Positions 6,690 to 15,704 of a stretch of 64,000 nt of DNA are shown piece after piece (within the stretch, counting starts at the first letter, position 1; every line of letters starts with the position of its first letter). Origin of the DNA: Paractinoplanes bogorensis (lineage in GTDB: Bacteria > Actinomycetota > Actinomycetes > Mycobacteriales > Micromonosporaceae); NCBI RefSeq assembly GCF_018829635.1, contig NZ_JAHKKG010000006.1:62001-126000 (forward strand). Direction: 5' to 3'. The notes under the pieces were generated by a model that was given only the letters and a program-made list of their open reading frames with translations, made no database searches and had not been told where the DNA came from. The position numbers and the translations under genes were made by a program.

Positions 6690-9083
6690 ATGCCGCCGCG
6701 AGCCGACGACACTCCACCGCGCCGGGGCGCTCAGCCCCGGCGCGGTACGTCTCGTGACCTGCCGGTCGAGGGCGACGGGGACGCCAAGCAGAGCCGCGGT
6801 TTCGGTGGCATCGGCGACGCGCGGGCCTACACGCCGCGCGGCCGCACCGTGGCCGAGCGCGACCAGCGCACCCGCTCGCCGCGGGCCGCGCGCACGTCCG
6901 ACCCGTTCCGGCCCGCGCTGCAGGTGCTCGACGGCGGCCAGCCGGCCCGGCGAGGACGTCCACCGGCGACGCCCGAGCCGGTCGAGACCGACCGTCCGGA
7001 GAAGAAGCCGCCGCGCAGCCGGGCCGAGATCGACCGCGCCGAGAAGAAGCCGCCGCGCAGCCGCCGGCCCGAGCCCGACCTGGACGACGACGAGGAGGAC
7101 TTCGACCGTCGTCCCCGTCGCACGGTCGCCCGCACCGGCGCAGCGGCGCGCACGGTGGCCGACCGCAGCCGGACGCGGACGACCGCGAAGCCGGCCCGAT
7201 CGGGTCGCCCGACGGCTTCTCCCCGTACCGGAAAGAGCGCGGCCTCACCCCGTACGGGAAAGGCAGCCGGACCACGACGGACCGTCGGAGGACCGCGGGT
7301 CGACCGGGCCGTCCGCGCGGTCGTGGCCGAACCGCCCAAGCTGGCCAACAGCACCCGCCGGCTGCGGATCGGGGCCGTGGTCGCGCTGTCGATGTTCGTG
7401 ATGATCGGTGTCCGGCTCGTCGTCCTCCAGGTGGGATCGTCGCCCGAGGACGCGACGATGCTGATGGAACTGCGCAAGGACCGGCTGGCCGAGGTACGCC
7501 TGCCGGCCGCGCGGGGCAGCATCCTCGACCGGGACGGCACCGTGCTGGTGCACAGCGTTGAGGCCCGGTTCGTCGGCGCCGACCCTGGTCTGGTCAAGGA
7601 CCCGGAGGCGACCGCGGCCACGCTGAGCCCGCTGCTCGGCGTGTCCCAGGCCAAGCTGATCCCGCTGATGAAGCCGCACAAGCGGCCCGACGGCCGGGAC
7701 TCCCGCTTCGAATACCTCAAGCAGGGTCTCGACATCTCGGTCGGCGACCGGATCGCGGCCATGAAGCTGGACGGCATCGTGGTCAAGCAGGACGAGCGGC
7801 GCGACGTTCCGGGCGCCAACCTGGCGGCCAACCTGATCGGGTTCACCGGCGCCGACAACTCCGGCCTGGAGGGTCTCGAGGCGCGCTACGACTCGCTGCT
7901 GCGCGGCGCCTCCGGCGAGCGGGTCTTCGAGATCGGCAAGGGCGACCTCAACAAACCGATCCCGGGCGGCTACGAGAAGTACACCGCGCCCCAGCCGGGC
8001 ACGTCGCTGGAGCTGACCATCGACGGTGACCTGCAGTACGAGGTGCAGCGCATCCTGGCCGCCGAGAGTCAGCGCACCAAGGCCACGATGGCGGCGGCGG
8101 TGGTGCTCGACGTCAAGACCGGCGAGGTGCTGGCCCAGGCGAGCTATCCGATGTACAACGCGGCCAAGCCCAGCGAGTACACGCCGACCGAGCGCGAGGA
8201 CGCGGCCAGCAGCATCGTGGCCGACCCGGGCTCGATCCACAAGGCGTTCATCTTCGGCGCGGCCATGCAGGAAGGGCTGATCACCAAGGACTCGGTGCTG
8301 ACCATCGGCCCGGCTCTGGAGCGCGGCGGTTACCGCTTCCAAGACAGCCACGTGCAGGACAAGGGCACCAAGATGACGATGCCGGGCCTGCTGGCCTACT
8401 CGTCCAACGTGGGCACGATCCTGATCGCCGACCGGCTCGGCAAGGAGAAGGTCTACGAGTATCAGCAGAAGTTCGGGCTGGGCAAGGCGACCGGTGAGGG
8501 CATGCCGGGCGAGGCCGACGGCAAGCTGCTGACGCCGGACGAGTGGAGCGGCTCGGCCTCGGGCTCGGTGCCGATCGGGATGAGCGTGGACGCCACGCTG
8601 ATCCAGATGGCGGCCGGCTACCAGGCGATCGCCAACGACGGCACCTACATCCAGCCGCACATGATCAAGTCGATGATCTCGGGCGACAACGGCAAGGTCA
8701 CCTCGGCCGCCGCTCCCGCGACGCACAAGGTGCTCGACCCGGGCGTGGCGTCCGACCTGCGCGAGATGATGGAGTCGGTGGTCGACAACGACCACGCGAC
8801 CGGCACCCAGGCCGCGGTGGCCGGCTACCGCGTGGCCGGCAAGACGGGCACCGGCAAGCGGCTCATCGACGGGCAGTACACGAGCGCCAACTACGGCTCG
8901 TTCATCGGCATGGCGCCGGCCGAGAACCCGCGGTACGTGATCGCGGTGTCGGCCGACGTGCCCAAGGGCACCGGTGGCGACGTGGCGGCTCCGGCGTTCT
9001 CGCAGATGATGTCGTTCGCGCTGCTGCACTACCGGGTGCCGCCGTCGACCACCAAGGCTCCGACATTCAAGATCCATCCGTGA
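6690..9083 (+). CDS. ftsI: FtsI (PBP3/PbpB), septal transpeptidase
   Basis: Class B penicillin-binding protein that crosslinks septal peptidoglycan with FtsW. 797 aa, longer than most because of about 220 disordered Arg/Pro-rich residues at the N-terminus, including two copies of EKKPPRSR and two of ASPRTGK-like units. One TM helix lies at about 225-247. The dimerisation domain follows (RGSILDRDG), then the transpeptidase with Ser515 in SIHK, the YSSN motif, and KTGTGK from Lys718. The SxxK motif reads GSIHKAF where GSTFK-like sequences are common; the catalytic residues are intact. It starts 6 bp after ftsL. Confidence 0.96.
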   Translation: MPPRADDTPPRRGAQPRRGTSRDLPVEGDGDAKQSRGFGGIGDARAYTPRGRTVAERDQRTRSPRAARTSDPFRPALQVLDGGQPARRGRPPATPEPVETDRPEKKPPRSRAEIDRAEKKPPRSRRPEPDLDDDEEDFDRRPRRTVARTGAAARTVADRSRTRTTAKPARSGRPTASPRTGKSAASPRTGKAAGPRRTVGGPRVDRAVRAVVAEPPKLANSTRRLRIGAVVALSMFVMIGVRLVVLQVGSSPEDATMLMELRKDRLAEVRLPAARGSILDRDGTVLVHSVEARFVGADPGLVKDPEATAATLSPLLGVSQAKLIPLMKPHKRPDGRDSRFEYLKQGLDISVGDRIAAMKLDGIVVKQDERRDVPGANLAANLIGFTGADNSGLEGLEARYDSLLRGASGERVFEIGKGDLNKPIPGGYEKYTAPQPGTSLELTIDGDLQYEVQRILAAESQRTKATMAAAVVLDVKTGEVLAQASYPMYNAAKPSEYTPTEREDAASSIVADPGSIHKAFIFGAAMQEGLITKDSVLTIGPALERGGYRFQDSHVQDKGTKMTMPGLLAYSSNVGTILIADRLGKEKVYEYQQKFGLGKATGEGMPGEADGKLLTPDEWSGSASGSVPIGMSVDATLIQMAAGYQAIANDGTYIQPHMIKSMISGDNGKVTSAAAPATHKVLDPGVASDLREMMESVVDNDHATGTQAAVAGYRVAGKTGTGKRLIDGQYTSANYGSFIGMAPAENPRYVIAVSADVPKGTGGDVAAPAFSQMMSFALLHYRVPPSTTKAPTFKIHP

Positions 9084-9134
9084 GAAGCATGGCGTTTTCC
9101 GTACGAAGCCGGGCACGGGGTAGGGTCTGACGCC

Positions 9135-10649
9135 GTGCCCGGCATTCCCCGTCCCGAGTCCGTTGCCCCCTACCGTCTGGCCCGGTTGGCGGCGCTGTTA
9201 CCGGCGACTCTGACCGGTACAGACACCGAGGTCACGGGCATCACGCACGACAGTCGCGCGGTCCGTCCGGGCGATCTCTACGCCGCGCTGCCGGGCGCCA
9301 ACCGGCACGGCGCCGAGTTCGCCGGCGACGTTGCCGCGGCGGGCGCGGCAGCGGTGCTGACCGACGCCGCCGGCCATGCCGCGGCGGTCGCGACCGGGCT
9401 GCCGGTGCTGGTGGCCGACGACCCCCGGGCGGTGCTGGGCACGGCCGCGGCCGCGGTCTACGGCGACCCGTCGGGCCGGCTGACGATGATCGGCATCACC
9501 GGCACCGCGGGCAAGACCTCGACGGCCTATCTGGTCGAGTCGGGCCTGCGGGCGGCCGGCGTGACCACCGGGCTGATCGGCACGGTCGAGACCCGGATCG
9601 GCGACCTGGTCGTGCCGAGCGTGCGCACCACCCCCGAGGCCACCGACCTGCACGCGATCCTGGCCGCCGGCCTCGAGCGCGGGGTCGAGTCGGTGGTGAT
9701 GGAGGTGTCCAGCCACGCCCTCGCGGTCGGGCGGGTCGGCGGCATCGGCTTCACCGTCGGCGGCTACACCAACTTCGGGCTCGACCACCTCGACTTCCAC
9801 GCCGACGCCGACGACTACTTCGCGGCCAAGGCCAAGCTGTTCGACGGCCGCTGCCGGTTCGAGGTGCTCAACCTCGACGACGCGGCGCTGCGGCCGCTGT
9901 TCAAACCGTCCACGATCAGCTACTCGGCGGCCGGTGACCCGGCGGCCACGTGGTGGGCCACCGACGTGCGGCCGTCCGAGTTCGGTCAGCGCTTCGTCGC
10001 CCACGGTCCCGGCGTCGAGGTCGAGGGCGGCGTCTCGCTGCCCGGCCGGCACAACGTGGCCAACGCGCTGCTGGCCCTGGCCGCCCTGGTCGCCGCGGGC
10101 ATCGACGCGCAAGTCGCGGCCGATGGCATCGCCGCCTGCCCGGGCGTTCCGGGCCGGCTCGAGCGGGTGACCGCCCCGGGTCAGGTGCTCGGCGTGGTCG
10201 ACTACGCGCACAAGCCGGACGCGATCGTGGCCGCGCTGGCCGCGCTGCGTGAGCTGGCCACCGGGCGCGGGGGCCGGTTGATCGGCCTGATCGGGGCCGG
10301 CGGCGATCGCGACAAGGGCAAGCGGGCGCTGATGGGTGCGGCCGCCGCGCGCGGAGCCGACCTGGTCATCGTCACCGACGACAACCCCCGGACCGAAGAC
10401 CCTTCCCTCGTACGCGCGGCCGTGCGCGCCGGTGCCGAACAGTCCGGCGGCCCGGCGAAGATCATCGAAGTCCCCGGGCGGCGGGCGGCCATCGACGAGG
10501 CGGTCCGGCTGGCCGGCGCCGGCGACGTGATCGCGCTGCTGGGCAAGGGGCACGAGTCGGGCCAGGAGGTGAACGGTCAGATGCTGCCGTTCGACGACCG
10601 GATCGAGCTCGCCGAGGCGCTGACCGCCGCGGCCGGGGGTGCCGCATGA
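9135..10649 (+). CDS. murE: MurE, UDP-MurNAc-dipeptide:meso-DAP ligase
   Basis: ATP-dependent cytoplasmic ligase adding the third stem residue. The N-terminal domain has the HDSRAV motif, the P-loop is GITGTAGKTSTA, and the C-terminal specificity motif DNPR (in VTDDNPRTEDP) marks diaminopimelate rather than lysine as substrate. This agrees with DAP-type walls of the presumed family. 504 aa. GTG start at 9135, 51 bp after ftsI. The stop overlaps the murF start (ATGA). Confidence 0.96.
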   Translation: MPGIPRPESVAPYRLARLAALLPATLTGTDTEVTGITHDSRAVRPGDLYAALPGANRHGAEFAGDVAAAGAAAVLTDAAGHAAAVATGLPVLVADDPRAVLGTAAAAVYGDPSGRLTMIGITGTAGKTSTAYLVESGLRAAGVTTGLIGTVETRIGDLVVPSVRTTPEATDLHAILAAGLERGVESVVMEVSSHALAVGRVGGIGFTVGGYTNFGLDHLDFHADADDYFAAKAKLFDGRCRFEVLNLDDAALRPLFKPSTISYSAAGDPAATWWATDVRPSEFGQRFVAHGPGVEVEGGVSLPGRHNVANALLALAALVAAGIDAQVAADGIAACPGVPGRLERVTAPGQVLGVVDYAHKPDAIVAALAALRELATGRGGRLIGLIGAGGDRDKGKRALMGAAAARGADLVIVTDDNPRTEDPSLVRAAVRAGAEQSGGPAKIIEVPGRRAAIDEAVRLAGAGDVIALLGKGHESGQEVNGQMLPFDDRIELAEALTAAAGGAA

Positions 10650-12028
10650 TCCGCCTGACACTGGCCGAGATCGCCGAGATCACCGGCGGCCGCGTGGTCA
10701 ACGCGGACGCGGGGCTCGCGGTCACCGGCGGGGTCGAGTACGACTCCCGCAAGATCGGCCCGGGTGGGCTGTTCGTCGCGTTCGAGGGCGAGAAGGTCGA
10801 CGGCCACGAGTACGCGGGCACGGCGGTCGCGGCCGGGGCGGCGGCGGTGCTCAGCACCCGCGACACCGGGCAGCCGGGCGTGGTCGTCGCCGAGCCCCTC
10901 GCGGCGCTCGCGGCGCTGGCCCACGCGGTGGTTACCCGGCTCAGCAACCTCACCGTGGTCGGGCTGACCGGCTCGTCGGGCAAGACGACGACCAAGGACT
11001 ACATCGGCCAGTTGCTCGCCCGGATCGGGCCGGCCATCGCGCCCGCCGGGTCGCTCAACAACGAGCTGGGCTTCCCCTACACGGTGCTGCAGGCCGGGGT
11101 GGACACCCGCTTCCTGGTGCTCGAGATGGGCGCCCGGGGGATCGGGCACATCCGCTACCTGACCGAGATCGCCCGGCCGTCGATCGGGGCCGTGCTCAAC
11201 ATCGGTGCGGCCCACATCGGCGAGTTCGGTTCGGTCGAGGGCACGGCGCGGGCCAAGGGCGAGCTGATCTCCGCGCTGCCGGCCGGCGGTGTGGCCGTGC
11301 TGAACGCCGATGATCCGCTGGTGGCGGGGATGGCGGGTCTTTCGGCGGCCCGCGTACTTTTCACCGGCGAGTCCGATAAATCGGATGTTCGAGCGTCGGA
11401 CGTCGTGGTGAACGGCCGCGGTTGCGCGTCGTACACGCTGCACTTCGAGGACCGGGCGGCGCGGGTCGAACTCGCGGTCGCCGGCCGGCACCAGGTCGCC
11501 AACACGCTCGCGGCGGCCGGGGTCGCGCTCTCCGCCGGGCTGCCGTTCGACGAGCTGGCGGTCGCACTGGGGCAGGTCGGCATCGTCTCGAGCCGCCGGA
11601 TGGACGTGTTCACCCGGGCCGACGGCGGCACGGTGATCGACGACTCGTACAACGCCAACCCGTCCTCCACCGCGGCCGCGCTGCACGCGCTGGCGTCGAT
11701 GGCGGGCGGGCGGCGCACCACCGCCGTGCTGGGTTACATGGCCGAGCTCGGCGAGCACGAGCGCTCCGGCCACGAAGAGGTCGGCCGGCTGGCCGCCGAG
11801 CTCGGCGTGGACCGGCTGATCGTGGTCGGCCCCGAGGCGGCGCCGATCGCCGACGGCGCGCTCGCCGTCGAGGGGTGGAAGGGCGCGGCTACCGTCGTGC
11901 CCGACCAGGCCTCGGCCGTCGAGCTCCTGGGCGGTGACCTCGGCGGCGACGTGGTGCTGGTCAAGGGTTCCCGGTATCGCACGTGGGACGTGGTGGATGC
12001 ACTGCGTGCCGAGGAGGTTCGCCCGTGA
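10646..12028 (+). CDS. murF: MurF, UDP-MurNAc-tripeptide:D-Ala-D-Ala ligase
   Basis: Adds D-Ala-D-Ala to the UDP-MurNAc-tripeptide to complete the pentapeptide precursor. It has YDSRKIGPGGLFVA in the N-terminal domain, the P-loop GLTGSSGKTTTKD, and the C-terminal VIDDSYNANPSS motif typical of MurF. 460 aa, normal length. Its start overlaps murE by 4 bp and its end overlaps mraY by 4 bp, so the three are translationally chained. Confidence 0.96.
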   Translation: MIRLTLAEIAEITGGRVVNADAGLAVTGGVEYDSRKIGPGGLFVAFEGEKVDGHEYAGTAVAAGAAAVLSTRDTGQPGVVVAEPLAALAALAHAVVTRLSNLTVVGLTGSSGKTTTKDYIGQLLARIGPAIAPAGSLNNELGFPYTVLQAGVDTRFLVLEMGARGIGHIRYLTEIARPSIGAVLNIGAAHIGEFGSVEGTARAKGELISALPAGGVAVLNADDPLVAGMAGLSAARVLFTGESDKSDVRASDVVVNGRGCASYTLHFEDRAARVELAVAGRHQVANTLAAAGVALSAGLPFDELAVALGQVGIVSSRRMDVFTRADGGTVIDDSYNANPSSTAAALHALASMAGGRRTTAVLGYMAELGEHERSGHEEVGRLAAELGVDRLIVVGPEAAPIADGALAVEGWKGAATVVPDQASAVELLGGDLGGDVVLVKGSRYRTWDVVDALRAEEVRP

Positions 12029-13128
12029 GGGCAGTCATCGTCGCGGCCGCGGTCGCGTTCATCATCTCGCTGTTCGGCACCCCGGTGGCGATCCGCGTCT
12101 TCACCGCGCTCAAGGCCGGCCAGCCCATCCGCACCCTCGGCCCGGCGAGCCACCAGGGCAAGAAGGGCACGCCCACGATGGGCGGGGTCGTCTTCATCAT
12201 CGCCACGGTCGTCGCCTACGCGGCCGGTCACGTGGCCCTGACGACGCTGCCCGAGCGGCAGATCGCGCAGGAGTCGCCGACCATGACGGCGCTGGTCCTG
12301 CTCGGACTGTTCGTCTTCTGCGGCGTGGTCGGCTTCCTCGACGACTTCCTCAAGGTGCGCCGCCGTAACTCCGACGGCCTGAGCGCCAAGGGCAAGCTGC
12401 TCGGCCAGCTGATCGTCGGTGGCGCGTTCGCCATCGTCGCGCTCTACGTGCCCAGCACCAACGGCGAGACGGTGGCCAGCGAGTCCATCTCGTTCATCCG
12501 CGACGTCAGCTGGCTCGACGTCGGCAAGGTGGGCTCGGTCCTGGTCTTCGTGTTCGTCATCATGTCGATGTCGAACGGCGTGAACCTGACCGACGGCCTC
12601 GACGGCCTGGCCACCGGCGCCTCGATCCTGGTGCTGGGGTCGTACTCGCTGATCGGCTTCTGGCAGTACCGCCACTGGTGCGGTGACACCGACTACGCCC
12701 GGGTCAACGAGTACTGCTACCAGGTGCGCGATCCGCTCGAGATCGCGATGATCGCGGCCGCGGCGGCCGCCGCCTGTGTCGGCTTCCTGTGGTGGAACAC
12801 GTCCCCGGCCCGGATCTTCATGGGTGACGCGGGCGCGCTCGGCCTGGGCGGGCTGATCGGCGGCCTGGCCATCGCCACCCGCACCACGCTGCTGTCGATC
12901 ATCATCGGCGGCCTGTTCGTGATCATCACGATGTCGGTGGTCATCCAGATCATTTCGTTCAAGACCACCGGTAAGCGTGTGTTCCGCATGTCGCCGCTGC
13001 AGCACCACTTCGAACTCGCGGGGTGGAGCGAGGTCAACATCGTGGTCCGGTTCTGGATCGTGGCCGGGATCTGCGTCGCGATCGGGCTCGGACTGTTCTA
13101 CTCGGACTTCCTCGCCGCCATGGGATAG
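12025..13128 (+). CDS. mraY: MraY, phospho-MurNAc-pentapeptide translocase
   Basis: Polytopic membrane enzyme that transfers phospho-MurNAc-pentapeptide to undecaprenyl phosphate, making lipid I. About ten TM helices. Signature segments include HQGKKGTPTMGG, the aspartates in GFLDDFLK, MSNGVNLTDGLDGLATG, IFMGDAGALGLGG and the histidines in PLQHHFELAGWSE. GTG 12025 follows GAGGAGG by 7 nt and overlaps the murF stop; 367 aa. The next gene in most bacteria would be murD. Here only 65 bp with a hairpin separates mraY from ftsW. Confidence 0.97.
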   Translation: MRAVIVAAAVAFIISLFGTPVAIRVFTALKAGQPIRTLGPASHQGKKGTPTMGGVVFIIATVVAYAAGHVALTTLPERQIAQESPTMTALVLLGLFVFCGVVGFLDDFLKVRRRNSDGLSAKGKLLGQLIVGGAFAIVALYVPSTNGETVASESISFIRDVSWLDVGKVGSVLVFVFVIMSMSNGVNLTDGLDGLATGASILVLGSYSLIGFWQYRHWCGDTDYARVNEYCYQVRDPLEIAMIAAAAAAACVGFLWWNTSPARIFMGDAGALGLGGLIGGLAIATRTTLLSIIIGGLFVIITMSVVIQIISFKTTGKRVFRMSPLQHHFELAGWSEVNIVVRFWIVAGICVAIGLGLFYSDFLAAMG

Positions 13129-13138
13129 AACACCTTCG

Positions 13139-13174
13139 CGACACGCCAGGGGTGAAGCGCGGACTGGCGTGTCG
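13139..13174 (+). repeat. Perfect 11-bp inverted repeat at the mraY-ftsW junction
   Basis: CGACACGCCAG (13139-13149) and CTGGCGTGTCG (13164-13174) are exact complements around a 14-nt spacer. It fills most of the 65-bp gap where murD would normally lie. There is no T-run, so it is not a classical terminator. It may tune expression or stabilise mRNA between mraY and ftsW. Confidence 0.75.
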
Positions 13175-13193
13175 GCGGGACGAAGATGAGTGA

Positions 13194-14567
13194 ATGGCGG
13201 AAGACCGGACTCAGCAGGCATCCCGCCCGTCACTGAGCCGGCAGCTGCTGCCCGCCGTGCACGGGCTCCTGGCACGGCCGCTGTCGTCGTACTATCTGCT
13301 GCTCGCCAGCTCGGGTCTGCTGCTGCTGATCGGGCTCACCATGGTCTTCTCGGCGACCAGCGTGAAGGCGTACGCGGAGAACGGGAACGCCTTCAGCGCG
13401 ATCGCCAACCAGGCGGTTTTCGCCCTGCTCGGCCTGGTCGCCTTCTGGGTCTGCCAGCGCCTGCCCGCCGGCACCCTGCGCGACCTGGGCAAGGTCGTGC
13501 TGGGCACGGCCATCGTGCTGCTCGCCGTCCTCGACCTGCTGGAGGCGCTGGCCTCGGTCGGGCTGCTCAGCACCCCCCGGATCGGCCCGGTGCACGCCGA
13601 GCTGCTCTGGCTCTACTTCGGCCCGATCGGCCTGCAGCCGGCCGAGTTCGCCAAGCTCGGCATGGTGCTCTGGGGCGCCGATGTGATCGCCCGTAAGGGC
13701 CCGGCGCTGGGTCACTGGAAAGAGCTGTCCCGCCCGCTGTTCCCGGTCATCGGCCTGCTCTTCGTGCTGGTCGGCTACAACGACCTGGGCAGCATGCTGG
13801 TGCTGCTGGCCCTGATCATCGGCCTGCTCTGGGCGGCCGGCGTCCGGCTGCGGATCTTCGCCGCGCTCGGGGTGCTCGGCCTGGCCGGCATCAGCCTGCT
13901 GATCGCGGCCGCCTCCGGTGGCGCCGGCTCGGGCCAGTCGGGCGAGGAGAACTACCGGCTGGCCCGGCTCACCAACTTCCTCCAGCCGATCGACCAGTGC
14001 GACCTGGCCGGGCCCTGCTACCAGCTGATCCAGGCCCGCTCGGCGATCTTCGAGGGCGGCTGGTTCGGGGTCGGCCTGGGCAAGGGCGCGCTGAAGTGGA
14101 ACTGGCTGCCCGAGGCCGACAACGACTTCATCTTCGCCGTGGTCGCCGAGGAGCTCGGGGTGGTCGGCTGTGCCGTCATCCTGGCCCTGTTCTCGGTGCT
14201 CGCCTACACCGGATTCCGGATCGCCCGCCGCTCGCAGGACCCGTTCCGCCGGCTCGCCGCGGCCGCGATCACCACCTGGCTGGTGGCCCAGGCTGTGATC
14301 AACATCGGCGGCGTGACCGGCATGCTGCCCATCACCGGCCTCCCGCTGCCGTTCATCTCCGCAGGTGGCAGCGCCCTCGTGGTGACCATGGCGGCGGTCG
14401 GCATGCTGGCCTCGTTCGCCCGCGCCGAACCGCAGGCGTCACTCGCGCTGAACGCGCGTCCGCCCGCGAGATGGGTACGGCTAGTCTGGGCCCCGCTGCC
14501 GCCGCTTCCCCCCTCGCGGCGGCCGAGTCCCGCTCGTGAGAAGGCGGGTTCAGAAGGGAGACGGTAG
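13194..14567 (+). CDS. ftsW: FtsW, septal peptidoglycan glycosyltransferase
   Basis: SEDS-family membrane polymerase that works with FtsI. About ten TM segments. Hallmarks include LTMVFSATS, GLQPAEFAKLG, NDLGSMLVL, the EADNDFIFAVVAEELG loop and GLPLPFISAGGSAL. 457 aa, with a Pro/Arg-rich cytoplasmic tail. An extracellular loop contains DQCDLAGPCYQL with two cysteines five residues apart. ATG 13194 is the only in-frame start before the first TM. The stop shares one base with the murG GTG (TAGTG). Confidence 0.95.
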   Translation: MAEDRTQQASRPSLSRQLLPAVHGLLARPLSSYYLLLASSGLLLLIGLTMVFSATSVKAYAENGNAFSAIANQAVFALLGLVAFWVCQRLPAGTLRDLGKVVLGTAIVLLAVLDLLEALASVGLLSTPRIGPVHAELLWLYFGPIGLQPAEFAKLGMVLWGADVIARKGPALGHWKELSRPLFPVIGLLFVLVGYNDLGSMLVLLALIIGLLWAAGVRLRIFAALGVLGLAGISLLIAAASGGAGSGQSGEENYRLARLTNFLQPIDQCDLAGPCYQLIQARSAIFEGGWFGVGLGKGALKWNWLPEADNDFIFAVVAEELGVVGCAVILALFSVLAYTGFRIARRSQDPFRRLAAAAITTWLVAQAVINIGGVTGMLPITGLPLPFISAGGSALVVTMAAVGMLASFARAEPQASLALNARPPARWVRLVWAPLPPLPPSRRPSPAREKAGSEGRR

Positions 14568-15679
14568 TGGGACTGCTGCGGTCCGTCGTGCTCGCCGGAG
14601 GAGGCACCGGCGGACACATCTATCCGCTGCTCGCCTTCGCCGACGCGGTCAAACGGCACTTCCCCGAGGTGCGGATCACCGCCCTCGGCAGCCCGAAGGG
14701 CATGGAGAACGAGCTGATCCCGCCGACCGGCTACGACCTGCGCGTGATCCCGGCGTTCCAGCTGCCCCGGTCGATCAACCTCAACCTGATCCGCACCCCC
14801 GACCGGATGTGGAAGTCGGCCCACGCGGCCGGCAAGATCCTCGACGAGGTCCAGGCCGACGTGGTGGTCGGCTTCGGCGGCTACGTGTCGGTGCCGGCCT
14901 ACCTGGCGGCCTGGCGGCGTGAGCTGCCGATCGTGATCCACGAGGTCAACGTGCCGCCGGGCGTCGCCAACCGGATGGGCATGCGGTTCACCAAGAACGT
15001 CGCCGTGGGCTTCCCGCAGCAGCCGCAGATGGCCGAGTCGCTCAAGGACGCCCGCGTGGTCGGGGTGCCGCTGCGCACGTCGCTGACCCGCCTCGACCGG
15101 GCGGCGCTGCGCCCGCAGGCCCTGCATCACTTCGGGTTGCGGCCCGACCTGCCGGTGCTCTTCGTGTCGGGTGGTTCCTCCGGCGCCCGTACGGTCAATC
15201 TGGCCGTCGCCGCCGCGGCCAAGCGCCTGGCCCACGCGGGCGTCCAGGTGCTGCACGTGCAGGGTGGCCGCAACGACCCGTTCGAGGTGCCGAACGACCT
15301 CCCGGTGCCCTACGTGGTGCTGCCCTACCTGTCCGACATGCAGCTCGGCTATGCCGCGGCCGACCTCATGCTGTGCCGGGGCGGCGCGATCACGGTGGCC
15401 GAGACGACCGCGCTCGGCGTGCCCGCGATCTACGTGCCCTACCCGTTCAGCAACCAGGAGCAGAAGCGCAACGCGCAGCCGGTGGTCGACGCGGGCGGTG
15501 GCGTCCTGGTCGACAACGACGACCTCACCCCCGAGTGGATCGAGCAGCACCTGATCCCGCTGGCGCGGGACAGGCACCGCCTCGCCGCCATGGGTCAGGC
15601 CGCTTCCCGGTACGGTCGTCGCGACGGTGACGAGGCCCTGCTCCAGTTCGTTCTCGAAGCTGTGGAGAAGGACCGATGA
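14567..15679 (+). CDS. murG: MurG, lipid II synthase (GlcNAc transferase)
   Basis: Peripheral membrane GT28 glycosyltransferase adding GlcNAc to lipid I. N-terminal GGGTGGHIYPLLAFAD (G-loop), VVGFGGYVSVPA, the HEVNVPPGVANR segment, the second G-loop VSGGSSGARTVN and the UDP-GlcNAc-binding CRGGAITVAETTALGVPAI are all present. 370 aa. GTG start at 14567 with GGGAGA upstream, translationally coupled to ftsW. Confidence 0.96.
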   Translation: MGLLRSVVLAGGGTGGHIYPLLAFADAVKRHFPEVRITALGSPKGMENELIPPTGYDLRVIPAFQLPRSINLNLIRTPDRMWKSAHAAGKILDEVQADVVVGFGGYVSVPAYLAAWRRELPIVIHEVNVPPGVANRMGMRFTKNVAVGFPQQPQMAESLKDARVVGVPLRTSLTRLDRAALRPQALHHFGLRPDLPVLFVSGGSSGARTVNLAVAAAAKRLAHAGVQVLHVQGGRNDPFEVPNDLPVPYVVLPYLSDMQLGYAAADLMLCRGGAITVAETTALGVPAIYVPYPFSNQEQKRNAQPVVDAGGGVLVDNDDLTPEWIEQHLIPLARDRHRLAAMGQAASRYGRRDGDEALLQFVLEAVEKDR

Positions 15680-15704
15680 GCGTTTTCACCAAGGGAGCGA
15701 ACGA

